Below, piece after piece: positions 20,926 to 33,000 of a DNA stretch of 64,000 nt. Below the pieces are notes generated by a model. That model was not told the origin of the DNA. It ran no database searches and saw only the letters and a program-made list of their open reading frames with translations. Source of the DNA: Plasmodium coatneyi (lineage: Eukaryota > Apicomplexa > Aconoidasida > Haemosporida > Plasmodiidae); the NCBI RefSeq assembly GCF_001680005.1, contig NC_033567.1, forward strand, positions 3,720,001-3,784,000. Direction: 5' to 3'. Position numbers and translations under genes: made by a program. Position 1 is the stretch's first letter, and the number at the start of each line of letters is the position of its first letter.

Positions 20926-20946
20926 GGTTCAGGGTTTAGGGTTCAG
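20926..20946. repeat. Short internal GGGTT(T/C)A telomere-like run
   Basis: The plus strand reads GGTTCAGGGTTTAGGGTTCA, about three units of the canonical Plasmodium telomere repeat. It is in the orientation opposite to the long array at 14170-14494. Confidence 0.75.
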
Positions 20947-21263
20947 TAGTAAAGTTGTACATGGTGTAAGGAGCAAATTTTTTGTGCTTTTTTTTTTTAA
21001 TATATTAGGATTAATTTCCTATGGGGAGAGAGTGTACAACAATGTTCTACTGTTGTAAATTATTTTTTGTACTTATTTCTACTTATTCGTGTAATAATTA
21101 CCATGTGTTACATAATATTATATATATATGTGCGGCACGCTTCATGTATATAGAATGACAACATATTTGTACCTTCCTAATATATATATATATATATATA
21201 TATGTACGAAGTATATTGCATACGTTATTATAGTTTCTTTTCATGGAAGGGAAAAAGGGCACA

Positions 21264-22837
21264 TCACATACGTTGATAGGGTACATTTTTTCCTTGATAC
21301 GGTCCTTTTCTATTATGCCCATTTTTATTGTTGTTGTTTTTGCTTGCCCTTCCTACACGTGATGATGGTGGTGACATACCATTATAGATGGTAGAAGAAT
21401 CTTCATCCATCGAATCTGCTATTGTGAAAGGTGTTATTGTTGAATTCTCTGTAGAATATAATTTTGTGGAAGTGTCCATTGTTAGTGTATCGAAATCATG
21501 TTTGGTAGTGGATCTTTTTTTTCTTGTGTTACTTCCATTTTCCCCCCCAAAGGTGTTACGCATTCCAGGAGGTAGGAGATCATACTAAAAAAGGAGAAGG
21601 TGAAAGGAAAGGAAGGATGGAAATATATACTTCCGTATACATATACGTACTTACATATACTCCATATATGTATATATGTACATATATACATATATATATA
21701 TTTTTTTTCTAATCGTAGGGGAAATAATGGTTATGATCATAATTATGTAATTATAATTATTACTTTATATAAGAAGAAGGCAGCCGTTGGTAGACCGACT
21801 ACACTTAACAAAGAGGATACAATGGTGATTGCTGAATTTGTTGTAGGTGCGAATTTCAAATCTAATTTAACGTCTTTATAAACGGTAATCTTCCCTGATG
21901 AACTACCTGCCTGTTCCACGATAGATGATCCGCCGTCTTTTAAGGTGAGTGGGTTTTGATTATTGCTGTTGTTGCCAGTTTCATATATACCCCTAAACTC
22001 TTTGCAATAGACACTTTCTTTGTTTTTGCCATTACAATCAGTAAGTACAGCACTAAATGCTGTAACGGCTGATTGTAGGTGTTGGTAATATTTTTCATCA
22101 CAGGAGTTGTCAAATTGCTTCAGTTTGTCTTTTATTCCTTTATAATCAAAGGTGAAATCAAACACTTTTTTTCGATGAAGGAAGAGGTCCTTATCAAGTT
22201 TTGCAGTGTCAGTATCTGGGTACAGAAGTGTGCAATTATTTGGAACCTTAAATTCTTTAAGTGCCTCATAAATTGTTCTCATAACATCTAAAAATGTAGA
22301 ACCACTTAAACTGCCGTTACTTTTCGCATTGTTCCATACAATGTCACCTAACCAATAGTAGAGAAAATGACAAAGTGCCTCATACAGACGTTTGTCCGAT
22401 TCGTCCGTTTCGTCCCAATTATGCTCTGTCAGATTTGCTTCTTCTTTCTTGTAAGAGATATAACACAGGCCCTTTAGAATTTTGTCCACTTCCCCATTAA
22501 TTTCAGTACACTGCTTCAGCTTCCCCTGCACTTGCACTTTTTTCTGTCCCTTCTCATCATCAATAAGTTCACAGTAATCGGTCACCGTTGTGGGGACGCG
22601 CTCCCCCCCAGCGGTGTTTCCGTCGACTTTATTATAGAACCGTATCTTAGATTCCAACATTCCTAAGTTCACTTCCTATGAAGGTCGTTGGTTAAAATAT
22701 ATATATATATTTCTTTCTGTACTCTTACCTCTATTTTTATTACAATATGCATAAATTATTATTCACGGACGCATATATTTATGTATATGCACTTCAAATA
22801 AGGAAATAACCGAGAGCCCTGTCCCCGGTTTTGCCAT
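21264..22837 (-). CDS. KIR protein, single PIR domain (419 residues)
   Basis: Three minus-strand exons in phase: 22811-22837 (MAKPGTGLS), 21764-22675 and 21264-21584. Exon 2 encodes a complete PIR domain with ALCHFLYYWLGDIVW, several Cys residues and a hydrophobic segment ITIVSSLLSVVGLPTAAFFL before LYK at the donor. The last exon opens YDLLPPGMRNTFGG and has RKKRSTTKHDFDTLT, an acidic Ser/Thr stretch and the end VPYQRM. It is the intact counterpart of the pseudogene at 1839-2972. Exon 2 of both shares RFY-(N/L)-x-VDGNT, the LCY(I/V)S stretch and NCTL(L/P)Y. The first-intron donor GTTATT is weaker than the usual GTAAGT, so the first exon is the least certain part. Confidence 0.85.
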
Positions 22838-23215
22838 TTTTCCGTATGTGTATATTCTTTTGTGTATATATATAATAGGAATTTGTGTTACAATCGTTCA
22901 TATATATTTATGTAGAATAAATATATTAAGATTTTTTTTTTAATATTCTAGTATGCTCAGGAACAAGTGTATATGTCAAATTCTTTTACTTTCCTTCCCA
23001 TTAATAACGTGCACACATACTGTTCCAATTTTTTTACAGTAGCAATCATATTATATATATATATATATATACATACAGTTATATATATATACCATCAAAA
23101 TGGTCACACACATATAAACAATTTAGGGCATAAAAATGGGAAAATCACCACCACTACCATCAAGGAAATAAAATGAAATAAAGAAGAAAGCATATAAAAG
23201 GAAAAGAACACACAC

Positions 23216-23257
<42 letters not shown>

Positions 23258-23960
23258 TTTTGCAATAATAATACTCTTTGTAAAATATACCATCCTTCCC
23301 CTCCTTTCTTATTTACGATAACTTTCAGGTAATAATAGTGTTCCTATTTTTTTTCCTTAATTCCCATGGGTATACAGCGTAAGGAAGTCATTTATGTAGT
23401 ATACATATATTTTCTCATTGAGCACTTCCTGCTTCCTTTTTAACCTTTTTTAAACTATACCATATTTTAGAAAATAGTTCATCCCCCCTCCCCCCCTTCC
23501 TTTTACTTCCCAATGCATATTATACTTTATACATTTATTTTATTTTATTTTTATTTATCTATTTTTTTTTTATTTTATTTTTTTTTATTTTTTTCCCTTC
23601 TGTGGCGTATTCAGGTAATGGTGCCTACTTTTAAAAAAGGTAGGGGGAGGGAGTGGTTCATTTTAAAAGGGAAGGGGGCATACATTTTAAAAGGAAGAAA
23701 ATATGGATTATCACTATGTTCTTGCACAATTTATGTGTGTAATGGAGGCATGTGCTCCTTTTATATACAGAATAGTGCTAGTTATTATAACTATTGGAAG
23801 GATGAACAATTACATTACGTACACTACTTACAATTAACAGAAGGAGAACATCATATATGTGTTATTTATACATTCCTTAAAAACAGTGGAACAGTATTTA
23901 TTATAATTTGAAAGGCGAACATTACAAACACTACTTATAATTAATGAGAGAGGAACAGGA
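22838..23960. repeat. Duplicated intergenic flank (copy of 2973-4105)
   Basis: The block 23190-23960 repeats 3305-4105 nearly base for base, with a longer TA microsatellite (23217-23255) and small insertions near 23560-23690. It separates a single-PIR KIR from a double-PIR KIR, exactly as the first copy does. An open frame at 23513-23911 is not conserved as a protein in the other copy. Confidence 0.8.
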
Positions 23961-26333
23961 TTACATCCTATGATAACTTATACCCTTTTCCCTTCCTTCG
24001 TTCCTTCGTGGTCTACTACCTGCTCCTTTAGAACGAGCAGTGTATGGAGCAGAAGAATATACTGTAGTAGAATCTTCTGTTAAGTTCGATGATGAACCAA
24101 TTGTTGAAACTTCTGCTGTAATTTCCGTTGACGTGTCGTCATAGTCGTGTTCAATTGTTGATCTTTTTTTCTTTCTTCTGCTTCTGTTGTTGCTTATTAA
24201 AGAAGGTAAAGAAGTATACTGAATAGAAGAAAGAACAAGTGGAGTGTAAAAATATGTACTATGCACATACATATACATATATATGTATATGCGGCGATGT
24301 AGTGCAGTACATAGTTTAATCTATTCTCTATATATTTTTATTGTTTTTTTATATATAAATAGAAGAATGGTATGTATATTCATTCTATTTTGTCTACACA
24401 CATACACACATTTTTCTCAGTTGTTAATATTACTTTATATAAAAGGAAGGAGGCGGCTGCAACTCCTAATGTAGTGCCCAATGTACCAGATATGGCAGGG
24501 ATGGGGATGTCGCTACTTTGAGATGTGCTTTCAACAAGGGAGGTTTTTTCTGTTAACAGGGATGCACTTGCTTGTGCTTCGGGTTTGGGTTTGGAACTTT
24601 TTTCACATCGTTCTTTTGGTTTATTTGTGACCTTACACTGGGATTTCTCATTTCCCGTACTCCCACATTCCCCATACATTTTATTAAATTGTTCACACTC
24701 CTGCCCTTTATCGCTCCCTCTACATTCTTTCTTCATAATCTTATAAGCAGGAATAGATCTCTGCAGGTACCTGTAATATCCATTAGTACACTTCTCACCC
24801 TCCTTCTCTAAAATTGTCTTCATAAATTCCCGGTCTGTATAATAGTCAAACAACTTTTTCAATGCTTTGAATATTCTTCTCTTTTCTGGGGTATATATGA
24901 ATTCATAATCAATTTCCTTTAGATTATTGAATACCTTGCTCTTGCAGCTATTCATAACTGTCTGGAATTGTTCGTCACTCAGAGTTTTGGGTAATTTATC
25001 ACCCAACCAATAATAGAACGCATTACAATATTTTTTTTTTTCCGTATCATCCTTTTCCACTTCATATATATAGTACAGGGCATTTATGATTTCATCAATG
25101 GTGGATTGTTCCGCACTATTGGTTCCCAATATTTCCATTATTTCCGTCTTGTTACTAATTTCTGCGGAGCACGATGGACTATTGTTCAATTTATCATATA
25201 TTATTCTTGAGGGTAATTTACTTAGGTTGTTCCCCTCCTACAAATGTAATGGCAGAAATGTATGTGTGTTCATGCTTCCACACACTACTCCATTAGGTGA
25301 TGCATAAAAATGTTATATACATATATTTCCTTAAATTATTCAATTTTGAACAGGAAAGGAAAGAAAGGAAGGTTAGGAAGGAAAGAGTTCCTTCCTTCCC
25401 TTCCTCCTTACCTCCTCGTCCAGAAATAGGTCGTCGTCCTCAGGGGAGTCCTCATCATCATCTTCCTCCTCTTCTTCCTCTTCCTCTTCTTCTGCCTCTT
25501 TAGACTTTATTTCACACTGTAAATTTGGCTTTTTCTTGTTTTCATCGAAATATTTATGATACTCATTTCTAAGTTCGTTACAAAAGCGATCACTATTACC
25601 AGCTTCGTCACAGCTACTCTTTGTACTTGAATATGCTGATTCAACACTCCTCAGGTACTGGTCACATTCAGAAATACATAAATGTGAATTATTATCTTGG
25701 TTTTTCTGTAAGGTATAATAACTATAGGCATAATCGAACAATTCTTTCCGTTGGTTGAAAACACTTTTGTCAATACCAGGGTATAAATTCGCACACTTCT
25801 TATTATTGTTAGGTAACCGATGCAATTTCGTGTAAATTGCACCCATGATGTTCCCCATTGGGTTTCTCCCAATTATTTGATCCTTTATTTTATCCCCTAA
25901 CCAATAATAAAAGAAATAGCATGGGTCGTAGTATACTGGGTTGTTTCCCCTCTTCGTGCATGCGTAATAGTAATTTTTTACAATTTTTTCGGTATCATTT
26001 CCAACGTACGTGTATATTGCCACTGTCCCCTTCACATCTGCCATGGTTCCCCCATTGTAACATTGCTCCCCTGCTCCTTCCGGGCACGTTTGGCCATCTT
26101 CAAATTTTTTATATTCCTTGTCTGAAGGTAATTCTTTTAAACATTGATTCTACATGAACAAAATGGAACAGGGGGAAGGGGAGAATATGTATGTAAAGAT
26201 GGATGTGTTTCCTACATGTACTTCTTCTATATTCTTTTTATATTGTGCGTAGAGCAGAATACATTATATTCCCCTGTGTATATTTATATTTTGAATAAAG
26301 AATAATCACCTGTGTTCCTTTGTCCCCTGCCAT
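23961..26333 (-). CDS. KIR protein with two PIR domains (607 residues), paralogue of 4106-6701
   Basis: Four phase-consistent minus-strand exons: 26310-26333 (MAGDKGTQ), 25412-26149, 24434-25237 and 23961-24218. The first PIR domain has CYFFYYWLGDKIKDQIIG and ends in a long Glu/Asp linker at the exon end. The second PIR domain has CNAFYYWLGDKLPKTL and a hydrophobic segment with ISGTLGTTLGVAAASFLLYK before the donor. The tail exon opens YTSLPSLISNN, has RRKKKRSTIEHDYDD and ends ISYHRM. Exon boundaries, domain order, acidic linker and flanks match the gene at 4106-6701, while the protein has diverged throughout, so both copies appear maintained. The intron after exon 2 again carries GGAAGGAAGG. 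It should be a membrane-anchored variant antigen of the infected red cell. Confidence 0.85.
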
Positions 26334-27174
26334 TGTTCACGTAGTGGTATTATTCTTCTTCCTCTGTACATATAAAATACACACTCCTTTATGTTAAGGA
26401 GAAAAAAATTGTTGATTCATTGGTTTATTCATTCATTATATGTATTCATTTAAAAGGGCTGAAGTGTGTGGAAGTATGGAAAAATGTGGAAAAATTATGT
26501 TGCTTCCTTCCATTCTAGTTATAATTAAAGGGCAGATGTATCAGAATTTTAACTCCTTATAATATTGTGTATTGCTTAAAATTATTCAGAGAAAATAATA
26601 ACAAATACACTAAAATGATAAAATGGAAGAACAGAAAAAAAAAAAAAAAATTCCATAAACTTTCCCTAATACATTTATTATTTCTAATGATTGACTCCTT
26701 ATTGGTTCCTTCTCTTTAAGGTGATTTCATATTTGTAACAATTCCTACCATTCCTTACTACTATTATACTATTATTATATATTATGTGTACCCTTTACTC
26801 CTCTCTTTCCTCCTTTTTTACTTCCCTTTGCAGTTATTATTTCTTCCTTATTTATACAATTTGATGCACTTTGAACTTAAAGTATAAAAAATTTTACCCA
26901 TGCACTACAAGATGACTACTTGTTACGTGATTATATGTGCGAATAGCAAATTTCTTCCTACTTTTCTCCTTCCTTCTCCTATGTGTGCGCATATACACAC
27001 ACATCCCCCCTACCCATTACACAACCATATGCCCTTAACAAAGGCAACTTCTTTTTTTCTAAGTTGGCACAAGTCGTAAGGTGTTATACAGAGCCTATAT
27101 ATGCACATATATACATATATATATATGCAATGTGCCTTTAACAAAGGAACTTCCCTATGATATTATCTGTACCA
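26334..27174. other. Upstream flank of the double-PIR KIR; no gene supported
   Basis: AT-rich, with a poly-A run near 26636 and a TA tract near 27115. The segment AACAAAGGAACTTCCCTATG...ATTATCTGTACCACC just before the minisatellite matches the same place in the first module (about 8062-8098). Confidence 0.6.
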
Positions 27175-27745
27175 CCAACCCCCTTCCCCCTTCATTCCTT
27201 CCGCCCTACCACCTTTAACAACGTCCCTTCCACTCCACCACCCTTAACAACCCACCTACCACCCTAACACCTCACCTACCACCCTAACACCTCACCTACC
27301 ACCTAACAACCTTCCTTCCACTAACCAGCTACCACCCCTAACACAACCTTCCTTCCACCAATAACAACCTTCCTTCCATCGCTAACAACCCTTCCTTCCC
27401 TAGACGCTTCCTTCCTTCCTCCTTAGACCCTCCTTCCCTCCACCCTAACAACCTTCCTTCCACCACCCTAACAATCTTCCTTTCCACACAAACAACCCAT
27501 CTGTCACCACGCCTAAGACCACGTTCCTTCCACCAACCACCTAGCAATCTTCCATCTACCACCCCTAACAACCTTCCTTCCACCTACCACCACTCTAACA
27601 ACCATCCTTCCTTCCAACTACCACCACCCTAACAACCATCATTCTTCCACCAACCACCACCACCTAACAACCCACCTACAACGCTACCACTACTATCAAC
27701 CTTCCTTCCACCTACCTAACAACCCACCTACCACCACCCACAGAG
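27175..27745. repeat. C-rich minisatellite at the edge of the variant-gene island
   Basis: Irregular repeats of CTACCACCCTAAC, CAACCTTCCTTCCACC and CAACCCACCTACC, of the same family as 8104-8355 and 13060-14165. It ends near 27745, beyond which composition changes to that of the chromosomal core. Confidence 0.9.
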
Positions 27746-30090
27746 ACGACACTCCCTATTGTTGGAAAGGAAAAACTATAGTGTACACGGACACCAGTGG
27801 AAAAGAAAAAACGAGTGAAAAAGGTTGAATGAATAAAAAAAGAAGGCCACCATTAGGCAATCTACATACTTCTATTTATAATATGTGACCCACCTTCTAC
27901 TTTGGGGGACAGTTTATTTTGAACGACATGAACATGTTGCGCAAAACTACTTTTTTTTATTTAGAAGGTTTTTGTTAGATGTGTGCGTGCGTGCGTGCGT
28001 GCGCGCGCATCTATTAGAAAGCTCCTTCATAATAAAAAGCTCCTTTGATAAATTCACAGGGATGTTTCATTACATTATGAAAATGGGGACTTCCTTTTCT
28101 TAGGAATATGCCACCTAATATATGTTACCCCCATCAAACTGGCACTCCTGCTGGAGTGCACACAAATACGTACACCTGCCGCGTAACTGTACTTACCACT
28201 TCCCAGTTTAAATTTTACATTTCCCAGCGAGCCCTTATCGCACCGTCCTCCGTGCCTAATTATTTATCCTCCTGAGAAAATATGTAACCACTATTAGGGG
28301 ATACACATGTCGGCATGGCACAACTGCTCTCAGCACCTTTTGCCAAATTGAGAGAGGTTCCTCCTATTCATTTGTAGACGAAAAGACGTGTTCTGTCTAT
28401 CTCTTTCCGCTGCAGTACCATTCTTTAATGGGCAAAATTCCACAGCGCACAGTTTCTCTTTTTTGCCAAGTGCCCTTAATCCCGTTTTAAGTGCGCACGG
28501 ATAGCTAACTCGTTTAGCAAGCTCGTCCATTTGTCTATGTCTCTATGTTTCTATTCATTTTTGCCCTATGACGAAATAATCACACGCGTCTGACCTATTT
28601 CCCGAGACCCCTCCTTCGCGCGTAAGGCGAAATGAAAACGATAGAATCGTTCTGCCTCTGAGCATATGTTCATGGTGTTATATTTATATGGTTCCCGTGT
28701 GCCATTTTGTCCGTGCGCGTGAGGAACGCTTTTTTATTTTCCATTCCCACGTTCCCAGCTTGCGCGTGCTGTGTTCGCACACACTTTTCTCTTTTTCCTC
28801 ATTTTACTTTTTTCCCACTTGAACGGGAAGCATGCAGAAAAAAATATTTATAGGCACATTACATTTCGTCTGCGCAAAGCACATTCAAAAAGAAGTGCAA
28901 AGGTTATTTGTACATTCGCATGCATAAATATGTGTATGTACGTACGCCCTTTTTGGTGAACCCTCCCCCATTTTGAAATAATCAACGAAAAAGTGCGTCT
29001 TCTGCAATGGGGGGAAAATATACATACGAACGGGACACACAAATGAGAAACTTTACTATTCTTGCCATTAATGGCGAACATGAGCTCCTAATACTTAGTG
29101 GCAATTGTGGCAGAAGAAGAGAAAAAAAAAGAAAAACACTAAAACATATTTTTCATTAGCTTCCCACGAATTGGTCTGTATTTTGTATAATCCGCGCGCC
29201 TTAAAGGTGGCATTCCTCTTCTGTTGTATTGAAGAAAACATTTTTTGGCATTTTCTCTCAAGTGTCCGGTACCCTTCTTCAAATATAAATGGACCGCATT
29301 TTTCTTCTTCCCAAATTTATGCGTTCCTGAGAAAGGAATGAGATAAGGAAAATATTCCCACTCAGTAATGTAGTTACCGAGGATCCAACAGGTGACACGC
29401 AAGTGAGGCACACGCACAAATTTGTACAAATACGCGTACACGTATTTATACATCATTTCCCTTTTGAACTTCCGCGCGTGTATGGCCCGTGCTTGCATTG
29501 CCTTGAATTAATAAATTTGAAAAATAGCATCGTGCAAATTGTGGAAAGCTTGCAAGAAAAAATTGACGTCTGCGTTGAAAATTTCGCCGCATTTGGTGCT
29601 GCATTTTTCACCACAGTTCGCGTCGCTTTTTCTCCTATTTTCTTTCTTGCCCTCAACTTCGCCATTTTTCTTTTCACGAATGTTTAAACTGCTTTTTTCC
29701 ATTTTTTAAGGTTTCTTTTTTTTTTTTTCACTTACGGATAATTGTTAAAATGAGAAGCACGCCGAAAATATTTTTTCTTCCCTTTTTAATTTAACGTAAC
29801 ACAGGAATTGCTCATACGTGAGGGCACAAGCGAACATATGTGATGTACTTACAGGGGCGCACGTGTATTTATAATTCCATATGTGAAAATTCGTACGTTC
29901 ATATATGCATACGTTCGTATGCATAAGCTTATATGCATGTACGTACGGACGTCATTAACGAAGGGTTAAGTGAGAAGTGCTGAATCGAAAGGGGTACACC
30001 CAAGCTGTGAGCTGCAAAGAGGGGGGGTGCCACTTTGCAAACGTGAGAAGGGGAACAATTGGCAGGAAATGTAATCAAAAAAAAAAAAAA
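27746..30090. other. Gene-poor transition zone between the variant island and the core
   Basis: No gene is convincingly supported over 2.3 kb. An alternating purine/pyrimidine tract (GTGCGTGCGTGCGTGCGTGC then GCGCGC) lies at about 27980-28008. Base composition becomes more balanced than in the island. Minor open frames at 28330-28530 (-) and 29403-29687 (+) lack family resemblance. The second ends in a hydrophobic stretch and could be a coincidence of the promoter region. The last few hundred bases are the likely promoter and 5' UTR of the GTPase gene. Confidence 0.55.
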
Positions 30091-33000
30091 ATGAAAAGAA
30101 TATTTTTCTGCTTCCTACTCGTCATTGCCAACTCAGTGACTCCTCATTGCAGTGGTGACGATGTCAAGCAGAGAGTGGCTTTTAAGGAAATTAATGTAAA
30201 TTCAGAAAAGGGGGAAGAGGAAAGGCTTATTAACATTATTAACAGTGATGTGTGTGGCATTGGGAATGGCCCCATTGGGGGGTCGGCCAAGGGCCGTGCG
30301 TTCAGAATACTAAATGCGGGCACAAGCGGAAGTAGCCACGGGAACGGCGATGGAAGCAACCCGTACGACAGTGACGACTCAGATGACGACAGTGATGATG
30401 AGGATGAAGAGGAGGAAGACCAAGACAGTGACGAGAACAATTTTGAAGTGCCCATAAACTGCACAGATGGAGAATGCCTTAACTCCATGGACAACATTAA
30501 CAAAATAATCGATGATAAAAAAAAAAAATTAAAAAACAAGAAAAGGAGAGGAAAACCTGTGCAGATAATAAAACCAAATGTAAACCACACAGAACTGATA
30601 ATCATTGAAGAAAATTTAGAAATTCTTAAAAGTATCGAAAAGCCAATCGCCATCGTATCCGTTTTGGGGGACATGCACACAGGGAAGTCCTTCCTCCTAA
30701 ATTTGCTCAACGAACATGTGGTGAAGGACGTGAGTAAAAGTGAAAAAAATATCGAAAAAGGATTCAAAGTAGGAAATGACATCACGGCAAGTACATACGG
30801 TATATGGATTTGGTCAGAGCCAATTAAAATCACTGTAGGGAAGTTAAAAAAAATGTATGACTATATTGATAAAAATTTCACCAATTTTGTAAAAAATTAT
30901 GAATACGAGAAGGATGAATATAATGAAGAAATTATTGATCTGCTTAACTTGTATAAAACAGACGATTGGATTGCTAAAATTGATGAATTAAATTTGGCCG
31001 AGTCGGAAGAGGTGAATTTAATCCTAATGGATACGCAGGGGTTGAACAGCCCAAATGTGAATAAACGCTATGACGAAATACTGTACGCCCTTACCAATTT
31101 AATATCGACAGATATTATCTTCCTCACGATGAAGATGATTAACAATAAGGACCTGGAATTTATAGAAAACATCACCAAGGATGCAAATTTGTTCATGCTC
31201 AGAGCGTACACACGATCCAACGGATCCACTTTTTCTATAAAGAAAAATAATTTTGACAAAATTTTGGACCATATGGATCATATAGAAAATAACTCCCTAA
31301 TATTGGAAAGTATTGCTTCGAAGAATTTAATGTGGGTGGTGCACGATTTTAGTCAACGACTGGACGTGAGAAAGGGGAAACTCTGGTTGGACATTCTGTT
31401 AAACTCCGACCGGAGAGACCTAGACATCAAATATTGGAAGAAAATCATATCGAATAAGAGCAAGGAGAAGTACGACGCGTATACAACGAAGCAGAAAAAA
31501 ATCGCCTACCTGAGTTACTCCGATGGTGGTGCTTCTGCGAAGTATGGTGCTGACAAAAGTGACGGCGCCGTGGCGGAAACCTCCTCCAACTACAAATTGA
31601 ACGTTCTCTACAAAAACATAGACTGTGTATTGCTCCGAAATATGTACAACAACAAGGAGTTCGATTTTACTAATGCAAATTTGGCCGACCTGAATGATGA
31701 GTACAAGAATGACGTGATTCTATTAAGATATAAAATTTACCTCAGGGCCCTTCTGTTCCCAAAGAAAACCTATTCTAATGTGCAGATGAATTATTTAATG
31801 GGAAAAATCAGGAAGGAGCAGCAGATGCGCAATCAAAAGGAGGAAAAAGGAGGAGCCGCAAAAAAAAACAGTGATGAGGTAGATAATAGTAGCAGTAATT
31901 ACGGCACCGAAATGAGCAACAGATACATGTCGGGGCATGACGTGTACGACTTTATCACGTTCTTAGTCCGATCAGCCAACCAAAACCTCTTCACAAATGT
32001 CAATCAGTTTTTTAAGCAGTTCAAAATTAACAGGGCAGAAATTAGCAGAAACGATTTGGTATTTCTGTACAAAAAGTATCTCCTACAATTTATGGAAAAT
32101 GAGGATGTCGAATTTATTAGCTACATGAACGACGAGGGGGACGACTTGGAAACCAGTCTAGGAAACAAATTCAATTCAAATGAAAGGAAGAGCTCCTTCG
32201 AAGAGGACGAACTCTTCAGTGAGGACTTCTCCGAGGAGGAAAAAAAAAACACCGTGGAGAGAAGCGATATGTATAAGCTCCCCCCACTATTGAATGAAAT
32301 TAAAAAGTACGAAGAATTGATAAGGGAACAAATTTTAAACATCTGGTATAAGTACACAGAGAGCGATTTTCACGATGAGGAAGAGAAGGAGCTAATCAAA
32401 GATATCGAAACGAACTTGTATGAAAGGTTGGATCAAATAAAAAACGAAATGGTCGAGTTGGGAGAAGCTAATATTAAAAAGTTTTGCAAAATTGCATGTG
32501 AAGATGCGTTGCAAATTGTCGTGGAGGATATCAAAATGAAGAGCGACCAGTACCCCATCAAGCAGAAAGATCTTTTGAACTTCTTCGAATCAGTTAGCTA
32601 CAATTTGTTGAAATATTTGGAAAAAAAACTGTCTAAAAGTTCAGAAAAGTTAGACCTAATATATTATAAGGATGAAATTTGCAGCCCCCTGATAAATAGC
32701 ACCTTCCAAGAATTTTACTATTTAAAGAAAAAGAACATTACATTGAATGAAAACCGTCTGAAGTCTCATTTCTCCAATGCAGTGTCCAAGGGGAAGGAAG
32801 TCTTCGAAACGTTAGCAGAAAGCACCGAAAATATTACTGAATATTTCAAGAGTAAGAATTTGTTTTATGCCATTTTGGACAAGTGGAATGCGGAAGCGGT
32901 TAACGTGTATATGACCTCGTTGAGCGATTTCTCAAAGGAAGAAAAAGAAATCAGTGATGAATATCTAATCATTCTTGACAACGATATAAAAATTCTGAAG

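Larger units (their letters stand above)
19413..21263. repeat. Intergenic spacer with G-rich patch, TA tracts and a long polypyrimidine tract
   Basis: The contents are TA/TATG microsatellites (19290-19380 and 19500-19520), a GGTGGTGGTGATGGTGGTGG patch at about 19603-19625, a polypyrimidine tract of TTTTTTCC units at about 20405-20580, and a short GGGTT(T/C)A run at 20926-20946. No gene is supported. The right end is the 3' flank of the KIR at 21264. Confidence 0.65.

Noticed and set aside
28330..28530. Minus-strand frame of 66 codons in the transition zone
   Set aside because: It has an ATG and ordinary composition, but no motif, no signal peptide and no splice partner, so I could not separate it from chance.
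29403..29687. Plus-strand frame with a hydrophobic C-terminal end
   Set aside because: It lies in the probable promoter of the GTPase gene and has no family resemblance; antisense frames are equally long.
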